Source: Pseudomonadota bacterium (lineage in GTDB: Bacteria; Pseudomonadota; Gammaproteobacteria; Steroidobacterales; Steroidobacteraceae). Taken from it: a stretch of DNA of 10,240 nucleotides. A program made the translations under genes and the position numbers. Numbering within the stretch: the first letter of the stretch is position 1; each line of letters opens with the position of its first letter. The stretch is from assembly GCA_021817875.1 (NCBI GenBank), contig JAKAFQ010000114.1, positions 1 through 10,240 on the forward strand, read 5' to 3'. The notes under the pieces are model-generated. The model was not told where the DNA came from, ran no database searches, and was given only the letters and a program-made list of their open reading frames with translations. Positions 1-7,123 of this stretch are shown here, piece after piece.

Positions 1-1269
1 CCCGGCACCGGACCGACGGCGCCGGCCGCGGCGGCGGCCCGGGCCGCGGCACGCGCCACCGCCGCTCGAGTGAGCACGACCGCCGAGCCCGCCCCGGCGC
101 GCAAGAGCAAGATCGACTGGCTCAATCCGACCACCTGGCCGGTGCTGCCGGTCCCGCTCACCGCGGTCGATCCGCTGAGCGGCACCACCCTCGGGATCAT
201 CCCGACGATGCTGCATACCAATGCGGCCAACCAGATCACGCGCATCATCGCGCCGGACATCAACCACAACCCGTACTTCGGCTGGGGTATCGACGGACGG
301 ATCTTCGAATACCCCTCCGAGAACACGCAGTGGTACGTGACGGGCGGAGTGAACCAGCGCGTCGAGAGCTGGTTCGACGCGCTGTTCGAGACCGGACTGC
401 TGCGCAGCAGCCGCTGGACGCTCAGCGTCGAGACCACCTACGACCGCAGCGGCACGCCCCGGTTCTACGGCTTCGGCAACAACTCGCTGCGCATCAACCA
501 GACGGTCTACACCGACCAGCAGATGTGGGCCGAAACCACTCTCGGCTGGAACATCACGCATGCCTGGCAGCTCGCCTACACGTTCGTCGCCAAAAAGGTG
601 AAGATCAGCGCCGGTCGGCTGCCCGGTCTGCCGTCGATCACCCGGCGGTTCAAGGACATCCTCGGACTCGGCACGACGCACGAGCTGCTCAATCGCATCT
701 CCCTGATCTACGACACGCGCAACGACATCGTGATTCCGACGCACGGGATGCTCGTCACCCTGTACGGCGGGGTCGCCAGCCGCAACGTGGACGTGGGCGA
801 CTCCCTGTTCACCGAGGCGGGGGCCGACGCGCGCTTTTACTGGTCGCCGAGCCGCACCCTCACCGTGGCCACCCACCTCGATGTGCGCTACGAGCCCACC
901 GCCAACCACGTACCCTTCTGGGCGCTGAGCAGCCTCGGCGGGGATCAGTCGATGGTCGGCGGCTCCCAGCCGCTGCGAGGCTACGGCACGTCGCGCTTCT
1001 ATGACCGCGATGCCGTCGTGGCGAATGTGGAGCTGCGCAAGACCGTGCTGTCCTTCGACGCGCTCTCGACCCACATCGACATCCAGCTCACCCCGTTCTT
1101 CGACACCGGCCGGGTGTTCCACAATCAGGGCCTGCCGCTGCACCATCTGCACAACGTGGTGGGGCTGGGCTTTCGCGGCATCGCACCGCCGTCGGTCGTC
1201 GGCTACGTCGACTTGGGCGAGGGCAGCGAGGGCCTCGCGGTGTTCACCGGGATCAACTACCCGTTCTGA
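1..1269 (+). CDS. Outer-membrane beta-barrel protein, Omp85/BamA-TamA (surface antigen D15) family, 5' partial
   Basis: The reading frame is open from base 1 to the TGA at 1267-1269, so the start is probably outside the window. A GTG at 70 is possible, but it has no Shine-Dalgarno and sits inside an Ala/Pro/Arg-rich low-complexity stretch that looks like a linker after a missing signal peptide. From about position 110 onward the protein alternates short amphipathic strands rich in Tyr, Trp and Thr with polar turns, as in an outer-membrane barrel. A QPLRGYGTSRFYDRDAVV segment (about 968-1020) matches the conserved (L/V)RG(Y/F) loop of Omp85 barrels and is followed by a strand of the type NVELRKTV. 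The protein ends in ...FTGINYPF, with the terminal Phe of a Bam recognition signal. No POTRA repeat is visible in the part present. Assignment to the barrel superfamily is fairly secure. The specific role (assembly, secretion or plain surface antigen) is unknown, and a link to hopanoids is not shown by sequence. Confidence 0.8.
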   Translation, partial: PGTGPTAPAAAAARAAARATAARVSTTAEPAPARKSKIDWLNPTTWPVLPVPLTAVDPLSGTTLGIIPTMLHTNAANQITRIIAPDINHNPYFGWGIDGRIFEYPSENTQWYVTGGVNQRVESWFDALFETGLLRSSRWTLSVETTYDRSGTPRFYGFGNNSLRINQTVYTDQQMWAETTLGWNITHAWQLAYTFVAKKVKISAGRLPGLPSITRRFKDILGLGTTHELLNRISLIYDTRNDIVIPTHGMLVTLYGGVASRNVDVGDSLFTEAGADARFYWSPSRTLTVATHLDVRYEPTANHVPFWALSSLGGDQSMVGGSQPLRGYGTSRFYDRDAVVANVELRKTVLSFDALSTHIDIQLTPFFDTGRVFHNQGLPLHHLHNVVGLGFRGIAPPSVVGYVDLGEGSEGLAVFTGINYPF

Positions 1270-1293
1270 GGCGGGGCTGATCCGGCCGCGGGG

Positions 1294-1310
1294 CCTCGCG
1301 CGCCGCGAGG
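1294..1310. terminator. GC-rich hairpin between convergent genes, possible bidirectional terminator
   Basis: CCTCGCG (1294-1300) and CGCGAGG (1304-1310) form a perfect 7-bp stem with a 3-base loop. They lie in the 45-base gap between the stop of the barrel gene (1269) and the stop of hpnA (1315). The position suits transcription ending from both sides. Neither side has a T tract, so this is not a textbook intrinsic terminator. In a genome this GC-rich, a hairpin of this size could also occur by chance. Confidence 0.4.
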
Positions 1311-1314
1311 GCTC

Positions 1315-2304
1315 TCAGTGTCCGAGATAACCTTCTTCGCGGAACCACTGCAGCGCGTCCTCGATCGCGAGGCTCGCCGGCCGGAAGCGGTAACCGAGCT
1401 CGCGCTCGGCCTTGTCGCTCGAGAAGTACATGCGCTTGCGGGCCATCCGCACGCTGTCGACCGTGACGCGGGTCGGGCGGCCGGAGCGCCGGGCGAACCA
1501 CTCCGCCACATGCGCGATCGGCAGCACCACCGAGTGCGGCAACCGCACGAACGGCGGACGGCGCCCGGCCCGGCGCGTCACTTCGATCAGGATCTCGCGC
1601 AGCGGCAGATTCTGCCCGCCGAGGATGTAGCGCTCGCCGATCCGGCCGTGGTGGAAGGCGAGCACGTGGCCCGCCGCAACGTCATCGACATGCACCACAT
1701 TGAGCCCGGTATCGACATAGGCCGGCGTGCGCCCGAGTGCCGCGTCGAGCACGATCTGCCCGGTGGGCGTGGGCTTGATGTCCCGAGGCCCGACCGGCGC
1801 CGCGGGATTGACGATCACCACCGGCACGCCGCGCGCGGCCGCCGCGAGCGCCTCGCGCTCGGCCAGGAATTTCGAGCGCTTGTAGTGCCCGACCATCTCC
1901 TCGAGGCTCACCGGCACGGCCTCCGTGCCGAGGCCGCCGCCGGCCGGCAGGCCGATCGTCGCCACGCTGCTCGTGTACACGATGCGCTGCACGCCGGCCC
2001 GGTGCGCCGCCTCGAGCAGGTTGCGCGTGCCCTCGACGTTGGCCCGATACATCGGCTCGGGATCCGGCACCCACAGCCGGTAATCGGCGGCCGCATGGAA
2101 CACCGCGTCGCAATCCTGTACCGCCCGGGCGAGCGAGGCCGCATCCGTCAGGTCACCGACCACCGGCTCGATCGGCAGCGTACCGAGGTTGCGCCGGTCG
2201 GAACCGGCGCGCACCAGGGCGCGCACCTGCCAGCCGGCCGCGCTCAGTGTTCGGCTGAGCGCCGCCCCGACGAACCCCGTGGCGCCGGTCACCAACGCCT
2301 TCAC
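1315..2304 (-). CDS. hpnA: Hopanoid-associated sugar epimerase HpnA (extended SDR, NAD(P)-dependent)
   Basis: This 329-residue protein belongs to the NAD-dependent epimerase/dihydroflavonol-4-reductase branch of the extended short-chain dehydrogenases. It opens with the Rossmann motif VTGATGFVG (G7-G10-G13). The catalytic region shows YTSSVATIG (Ser112/113) and Y141-K-R-S-K145, the YxxxK pair. The HAAADYRLW and NVEGTRNLLEAA blocks are characteristic of HpnA. The start is GTG at 2304, with a strong GGGAGG at 2317-2312 seven bases upstream. This GTG overlaps the hpnG stop in a GTGA, implying translational coupling. It is the last gene of the minus-strand unit. Family membership is clear. HpnA is found in many hopanoid clusters, but its exact substrate and step are not established, so a role in side-chain sugar modification is inference. 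Confidence 0.92.
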   Translation of the reverse strand: MKALVTGATGFVGAALSRTLSAAGWQVRALVRAGSDRRNLGTLPIEPVVGDLTDAASLARAVQDCDAVFHAAADYRLWVPDPEPMYRANVEGTRNLLEAAHRAGVQRIVYTSSVATIGLPAGGGLGTEAVPVSLEEMVGHYKRSKFLAEREALAAAARGVPVVIVNPAAPVGPRDIKPTPTGQIVLDAALGRTPAYVDTGLNVVHVDDVAAGHVLAFHHGRIGERYILGGQNLPLREILIEVTRRAGRRPPFVRLPHSVVLPIAHVAEWFARRSGRPTRVTVDSVRMARKRMYFSSDKAERELGYRFRPASLAIEDALQWFREEGYLGH

Positions 2305-3092
2305 TGTCCCGCCTCCCGATGCACCTCGGTCAATGCCCGGCGCGCCGGCAGTCCCGGCTCACCGATCCCGGCCAACACGCGGCACGCCGTCCTGAACCGC
2401 CCGGCCAGGCGGATCAGCGCCACGATCTCCCACGGCGCGCGCGCCAGCGCCCCGAGCAGCCGCACCCGGGACACCTGGCCGGCGCGGCTCACCGCGAGCA
2501 CCGCCGACGGCAGATCATCGGCGGCGGTGTCCACGATCACCCGCACCGCGATGAAGGGCAAGCCGGTTTCGGCCGCAACCGCGGCGATGGCCGCACTTTC
2601 CATGTCCACCGCCACGCAGTCGGTTTGCCGTCGGGCGATGGCCTTGTCGAGCCGCAGGCCGATCGGCACGCCGGTGCTGAGCAGCCGCCCCCCGGACAGA
2701 CGCGCCCGCGGCAGCGCCGCCGCGAGCGCCTCACGCCAGCGCGGGTCCGTCGCCACAGACCCGCCCTCGAGCGTCACCACCTCCCGCGGCAGGACGATTG
2801 CGCCACTCTCGAGGCCCGGATCCAGCGCACCGGCGGTGCCGACGCTCGCGAGCGCCGTCGCACCGGCCTCGACCAGTCGGCGGGCGGCGGCGGCGGCCCG
2901 TTGCCCACCCATTCCGCTCACCGTCAGCGCGGCCCCGGCGAACGGCTGGATCGGGTCCCGGCGCCCGGCCCGGGCGCCGATCTGCGGAGCGAGCGCCCGC
3001 GCCTCGCTCACCAGGGCCACGACGATGCCGACACGGTGAACCGGCTCATCCGCGGTCTCACCGGTCGGACGCCGCGGCGGGGCCGCGCTCAC
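2301..3092 (-). CDS. hpnG: Hopanoid-associated phosphorylase/nucleosidase HpnG (adenosylhopane to ribosylhopane)
   Basis: Predicted 263 residues, related to the MTA/SAH nucleosidase and purine phosphorylase superfamily. Residues 21-31 form the first strand (VGIVVALVSEA). SVGTAGALDPGL (about 83-94) is the phosphate/ribose-site glycine loop, and AVDMESAAIA (161-170) holds the invariant VDMES ribose-binding motif. VIVDTADD-like residues near 186-193 provide the acidic group expected near the base. In characterised bacteria HpnG removes adenine from adenosylhopane, the step after HpnH. The frame stays open upstream through the antisense of shc, so the start was chosen as GTG at 3092: it has GGGAG at 3102-3098 five bases before it and lies 20 bases after the shc stop. 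This leaves about 20 extra residues before the first strand; an internal GTG near residue 25 would cut into that strand. Its end overlaps hpnA by four bases. Confidence 0.9.
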   Translation of the reverse strand: MSAAPPRRPTGETADEPVHRVGIVVALVSEARALAPQIGARAGRRDPIQPFAGAALTVSGMGGQRAAAAARRLVEAGATALASVGTAGALDPGLESGAIVLPREVVTLEGGSVATDPRWREALAAALPRARLSGGRLLSTGVPIGLRLDKAIARRQTDCVAVDMESAAIAAVAAETGLPFIAVRVIVDTAADDLPSAVLAVSRAGQVSRVRLLGALARAPWEIVALIRLAGRFRTACRVLAGIGEPGLPARRALTEVHREAGQ

Positions 3093-3112
3093 CGGCGCTC
3101 CCGGCGATGCCG

Positions 3113-5086
3113 TCAAGACCGGGCGTCGGATCCGATCCGACGACGATAGGCCGCCAGCGCCCAGAGGGGGAAGAACACGCTGTAGCCGTGATACTTCAGG
3201 TAGAACACCCGCGGAAAGCCCGGCGCGGTAAAACTCGGATGGCGCCAGAGGCCATCCTCCTGGGTGCGCAGCAGGTATCCGACTCCGCGCCGGACGGCCT
3301 CGTGACCCACCTCGCCCGCCGCGATCAACCCCAGCACCGCCCAGGCGGTCTGGTACGGCGTGCTCACGAAACGCCAGTCGTCGTAGCGCGCCCGGTCGTA
3401 GCTGTCGTTGCTTTCGCCCCAGCCGCCATCGCTGTTCTGGCGCGCGAGCAGCCACGCGCAGGCCCGGCGCACCGCCGGATCGGACGGCGCCACAGCGGCG
3501 GCCTCGAGCGCCACCAGCACCGACCAGGTGCCGTAGATGTAGTTCGTGCCCCAGCGGCCGAACCACGAGCCGTCCGGCTCCTGCTCCTGCCCGAGGTAGC
3601 GCACCGCCCGCACGATGGCGTCGCGGTCCTGCGGCCGTCCGGCACGCGAGAGCACCGTGACCACCCGTGCCGTGACATCGGCCGTGGGCGGATCGAGCAG
3701 CGCGCCGTGATCGGCGAACGGGATCAGATTGAGGTTGTAATGGGTGTTATCGACGTCAAAGGCCGCAAAACCGCCATTGCTGCTCTGCATGCCCACCAGC
3801 CAATCGAGCGCGCGATCGATGCCGTTGCGGTAGCGGCCCGGAGAGCCCTCGTGCGCCTGGTGCATGGCCCAGGCGACCACCGCCGTGTCATCGAGATCGG
3901 GGTAGTGCGCGTTGCCGAACTGGAACGGCCAGCCGCCGCCCTTCAGGTGCGGACGGCGCACGCGCCAGTCGCCGACGTCCTCGAGCACTTGCCGCGCGTC
4001 GAGCCAGTCGAGTCCGCGCAGCGCCGAGGACAGCGCCGGCGTGTCGTCCACCTCCTGCAGCGCGAGGCAGGCGAGGCCCGTATCCCACACCGGCGAGACG
4101 CACGGCTGACAGTAGGCGCGATCGGCCTGCTCGACCACCAGCTTCTCGATGGCCCGCTTGGCGGTCACACGCCGCGGATCGTCCGGCGCATAACCGAGCA
4201 ACACCATCATCTCGAGCGCGTTCACCATGGCGGGGAAGATCGCGCCGAGTCCGTCCTCGCCGTTGAGTCGCTCGAGCATCCACTGCTCCGCGAGGCGCGT
4301 GGCGCGCGCGCGCACGGCGGCCGGGACCAGTGGATCGATCATCCGGCCGAGCCGATCGAGCGCGAAGAATACCCGCGCCAGCCACCGGCCCTGCTGCGGC
4401 AGGCGGAAGTAATGATGCTCGTGCTCGGGTGGGACGGTGAACAGCTCCGGCACGTGCACCTGGCGCGGATTGCGCGCCACGGGCTTGCGCGTGCACAACA
4501 CGAACAGCGGCACCATCACGGTGCGCGACCAGTAGGAGACCTTGTCGAGGTGGAACGGAAACCACCTCGGCAGCAGCATGATCTCGACCGGGATGTACGG
4601 CACGGCGCGCCAGGGCACCTCGCCGAACAGCGCGAGCGCGATCCGGGTGAACACGTTGGCGTGGGCCGCGCCGCCGCGCGCCAGCACGGCCTCGCGGGCG
4701 CGGCGCATGTGCGGCGCCTCGGGGTCATCACCGGCGAGCTTCAGGGCGAAATACGCCTTGACCGTGCAGGACAGATCGAGCGCCCCGCCGACATACAGCG
4801 GCCAGCCGCCGTGCGCCGCCTGGTGGGCGCGCAGATAGACCGCGAGCTTGCGCTCGAGGCGCGCGTCGATCTCATCCAGGTAATGCATCATCATGATGTA
4901 TTCGGCCGGGATGGTGCAGTCCGCCTCGAGCTCGAACAGCCAGTGCCCGTCGGCGTTCTGCAGCCCGATCAGGGCATTGCGCGCCGCCTCGATCGCGCGG
5001 TCGAGGCCGGTGGCCCTGGCGGACGGCTCGGGGCCGCCGCGCGCCAGCTCGGCGGCGAGCTGTGCCGAATGCGGGCTGTCATTCAC
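3113..5086 (-). CDS. shc: Squalene-hopene cyclase (HpnF/Shc)
   Basis: Predicted 657 residues, normal for proteobacterial squalene-hopene cyclases. It is a membrane-associated class II triterpene cyclase that protonates squalene and folds it into hopene/diplopterol. The catalytic acid motif DxDD is present as D-L-D-D at 397-400, in the context YPDLDDTAVVAWA. QW-type repeats that stabilise the alpha-barrel occur at about 43-49 (QNADGHW), 434-440 (Q..NGGF), 502-508 (QEPDGSW) and 550-556 (QNSDGGW), with a degenerate one near 617. The aromatic block FGRWGTNYIYGTW (about 509-521) is a family hallmark. The frame is open further upstream, but GTG at 5086 is the likely start: GGAGG lies at 5100-5096 nine bases before it, and it overlaps the sqs stop by four bases (GTGA). 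The following hpnG starts 20 bases downstream. No key residue is missing. Confidence 0.96.
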   Translation of the reverse strand: MNDSPHSAQLAAELARGGPEPSARATGLDRAIEAARNALIGLQNADGHWLFELEADCTIPAEYIMMMHYLDEIDARLERKLAVYLRAHQAAHGGWPLYVGGALDLSCTVKAYFALKLAGDDPEAPHMRRAREAVLARGGAAHANVFTRIALALFGEVPWRAVPYIPVEIMLLPRWFPFHLDKVSYWSRTVMVPLFVLCTRKPVARNPRQVHVPELFTVPPEHEHHYFRLPQQGRWLARVFFALDRLGRMIDPLVPAAVRARATRLAEQWMLERLNGEDGLGAIFPAMVNALEMMVLLGYAPDDPRRVTAKRAIEKLVVEQADRAYCQPCVSPVWDTGLACLALQEVDDTPALSSALRGLDWLDARQVLEDVGDWRVRRPHLKGGGWPFQFGNAHYPDLDDTAVVAWAMHQAHEGSPGRYRNGIDRALDWLVGMQSSNGGFAAFDVDNTHYNLNLIPFADHGALLDPPTADVTARVVTVLSRAGRPQDRDAIVRAVRYLGQEQEPDGSWFGRWGTNYIYGTWSVLVALEAAAVAPSDPAVRRACAWLLARQNSDGGWGESNDSYDRARYDDWRFVSTPYQTAWAVLGLIAAGEVGHEAVRRGVGYLLRTQEDGLWRHPSFTAPGFPRVFYLKYHGYSVFFPLWALAAYRRRIGSDARS

Positions 5087-6204
5087 GAGGCCGTGCCTCC
5101 GAGTTGCACCGCAGGCACCGGCTCGTCCGCGTCCGCTTCGCCGCTGAACACCCCGGCGGGCTTCAGCGGCACCGCCCCCGGCGCCCGCGGCAGTCCGCGC
5201 GTCGCGCGCTCGAACAGCTGGCGCAACATCCGGTCGTTGCGCACCGACAGGTGGGTGAGCGACTGGGTCATCGCCACCGCGGCGCGCGACACCTTCACCT
5301 GCTGACCGCTGGTGTAGCCCGGGGTGTCCTGGATCTTGCGCAGCGTGAGGGCGGCCAGCCCGATCGCCCACAGGCAGAACCGCCGGATCCCGGCCTCCTC
5401 GCCCGGGATGAGCAGCGTGAAGGCGAGCGCGTTGCGCAGATGGCCGTGCGCCACGCCGATCAGCTCCAGCACGCCGGCATGGAAGCGTGCATCGGAGCGC
5501 TGCGCAGTGAGCGCGGCGAGATCGACGCCGTGGCGGCTGAACACCTCGCGCGGCAGCCAGCAGGCGCCGCGCTCACGGTCTTCCCACACGTCCTTCAGGA
5601 TGTTGGTCATCTGCAGACCCTGACCGAAGGACGGGGCAAGCGGGTACAGCAAGGCGTACTGCCGGCCGATGTGCGCCGAGTAGCTGCAGAACAGCTCGGT
5701 CAGCGTCTCCCCGACGATGCCCGCGACGTAGTAGCAATAGGCATCGAGATCGGTGCCGCGGGCGAGTCCGGCGAGGCTCGCGGTGCGCTGGAAGTGATGC
5801 ATGCCGTGACACATCACCTCGATGCAGCGGCAGATGGCCCGCCGCTGGCGCGCATCGAAGCCGCGCAGCACGCGAATCACCCGCGCCGTGTTGGCGAGCA
5901 GATCGCGCTCGGCCGGCAGTGTCTGTCCGGAGAGCCTCGGGGTCACCTCGCGGGCAAAATGCGCCGCGTCCTCCCTGCCCTGCACCACCGCGGTAAAGCG
6001 GCGCAGACAGGCGTAGGTGTCGGCGGCGGACAGGGCCGGCTCGTCCTCGATGGTATCGGCGATACGGCACAGCAGGTAGGCGTTGGTCACCGCGGTGCGC
6101 AGCGCCTCCGGCAGCTGCGGGATCGTCAGCGCGAAGGTGCGCGAGACGTGCGGCAGGATCGCTTCCTGATACGCCGGATCGGAGGGTGCGGAATCGGACT
6201 GCAT
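5083..6204 (-). CDS. sqs: Squalene synthase, eukaryote-like single-enzyme type (farnesyl-diphosphate farnesyltransferase)
   Basis: This 373-residue trans-isoprenyl-diphosphate synthase should join two farnesyl diphosphates head to head and reduce the presqualene intermediate to squalene. Two Asp-rich motifs are present: D50-TIED-54 and D205-VWED-209, the latter after QMTNILK. YCYYVAGIVG (156-165) aligns with the YCHYVAGLVG block of eukaryotic squalene synthases, and SRTFALTIPQLP (21-32) with their RSF... block. A later FCLWAIGLAALTLRKI segment (about 275-300) matches the NADPH-linked C-terminal half of FDFT1-type enzymes. HpnC and HpnD are roughly 280-300 residues and carry different first motifs of the DDIAD type, so this is not simply hpnD. 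The Pro/Ala-rich tail has no transmembrane anchor, unlike the eukaryotic form. The ATG at 6204 follows the ispA stop by 13 bases with a weak AGG upstream. Automatic pipelines might label it HpnD or phytoene synthase. Confidence 0.88.
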   Translation of the reverse strand: MQSDSAPSDPAYQEAILPHVSRTFALTIPQLPEALRTAVTNAYLLCRIADTIEDEPALSAADTYACLRRFTAVVQGREDAAHFAREVTPRLSGQTLPAERDLLANTARVIRVLRGFDARQRRAICRCIEVMCHGMHHFQRTASLAGLARGTDLDAYCYYVAGIVGETLTELFCSYSAHIGRQYALLYPLAPSFGQGLQMTNILKDVWEDRERGACWLPREVFSRHGVDLAALTAQRSDARFHAGVLELIGVAHGHLRNALAFTLLIPGEEAGIRRFCLWAIGLAALTLRKIQDTPGYTSGQQVKVSRAAVAMTQSLTHLSVRNDRMLRQLFERATRGLPRAPGAVPLKPAGVFSGEADADEPVPAVQLGGTAS

Positions 6205-6217
6205 GGCGGACCTGAGA

Positions 6218-7123
6218 TCAGTTGCGCCGCGCCAGCAGCCACTCGGTCACCGCCCGCAGCGCATCGGCGTTGCCACCCAACGGAGCCAGCGACTCCAGCG
6301 CCTGGCGGTGCAGCCGGCGCACCCGCTCCTGCGAGGCCGGCACACCGAGTATGGCGGGATGGGTGGACTTGTCGTGCGCCCGGTCGGCGCCGGCGGCTTT
6401 GCCGAGCGTCGCGGTGTCGCTGAGCACATCGAGCAGGTCATCCTGGATCTGGAAGGCGAGGCCGATCGGCGCGGCGAAGCCCGCGAGCGCCCGTTCGATG
6501 GCCGGATCGAGCCCGGGCACGCAGGCGGCACCCATCATGACGCTGGCGCGGATCAGCGCGCCGGTCTTGAGCGAGTGCATCTGCTCGACCTGCTCGATGC
6601 CGAGCTTCGCCCCTTCGGACTCGAGGTCGATCGCCTGTCCGCCCGCCATGCCGCGGCTGCCGATGGCCTCGGCCAGCAGGCCGACCAGGCGCACCCGCAC
6701 GCCCGGATCGGCCGGCAGCGCCGCATCGCGCGCCAGCCACTCGAAGGCGAGCGACTGCAGCGCATCGCCCACCAGCAGCGCGGTCGCCTCGTCGTACGCC
6801 TTGTGACAGGTCGGCCGGCCGCGGCGCAGATCGTCATCGTCCATCGCCGGCATGTCATCGTGCACCAGCGAATACACGTGCACCAGCTCGAGCGCGCAGG
6901 CGGCGGCCTCGACCTGGTCCTCGGCGAGTCCCAGGGCGCGGGCGGTGGCGAGCAGCAGGATGGGACGGACCCGCTTGCCCCCGCCGAGCACGCTGTAGCG
7001 CATGGCGGCGTGCAGCCGCTCAGGCAGTTCCCCGGCGGCGGGCAAGCGCCGCGCCAGGGCCTGTTCCATCCGTGCGCGCCATGCCTCTAGCTGCGCACCG
7101 AACACCTCAAGTGCCGCTGACAC
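6218..7123 (-). CDS. ispA: Farnesyl diphosphate synthase IspA (short-chain polyprenyl synthase)
   Basis: This 301-residue protein matches E. coli IspA (299 residues) over its whole length. It condenses DMAPP with two IPP to give the C15 farnesyl diphosphate used by the squalene synthase encoded next. GGGKRVRP (47-54) binds diphosphate. The first Asp-rich motif is D89-DMPAMD-95 followed by DDDLRRG, with Tyr84 and Ser85 just before it, as in bacterial FPP synthases that stop at C15. KTG lies at 186-188 and the second motif DDLLD at 228-232. The start is GTG at 7123, which lies inside the 3' end of hpnH (17-base overlap) and has a GGGAAG-type site at 7135-7130. The next in-frame Met is residue 19, which would remove the first helix, so the GTG is preferred. 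A geranylgeranyl product cannot be fully excluded from sequence alone. Confidence 0.94.
   Translation of the reverse strand: MSAALEVFGAQLEAWRARMEQALARRLPAAGELPERLHAAMRYSVLGGGKRVRPILLLATARALGLAEDQVEAAACALELVHVYSLVHDDMPAMDDDDLRRGRPTCHKAYDEATALLVGDALQSLAFEWLARDAALPADPGVRVRLVGLLAEAIGSRGMAGGQAIDLESEGAKLGIEQVEQMHSLKTGALIRASVMMGAACVPGLDPAIERALAGFAAPIGLAFQIQDDLLDVLSDTATLGKAAGADRAHDKSTHPAILGVPASQERVRRLHRQALESLAPLGGNADALRAVTEWLLARRN

Noticed and set aside
1318..3039. Plus-strand open frame (573 codons) opposite hpnA and hpnG
   Set aside because: It has the same shadow composition (Arg/Ala/His/Pro-rich), no family motif, and is antisense to two genes with catalytic motifs.
2798..5305. Very long plus-strand open frame (835 codons) opposite shc and part of hpnG
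   Set aside because: It is rich in Arg, His, Pro and Ala with no recognisable domain, and lies exactly antisense to well-supported shc. In high-GC DNA the frames opposite a coding strand lack stops, so this is a shadow.
5083..6204. Calling this gene hpnD or phytoene synthase
   Set aside because: The length (373), the DTIED first motif and the eukaryote-like C-terminal block fit a complete squalene synthase better than HpnD (roughly 280-300 residues) or CrtB.
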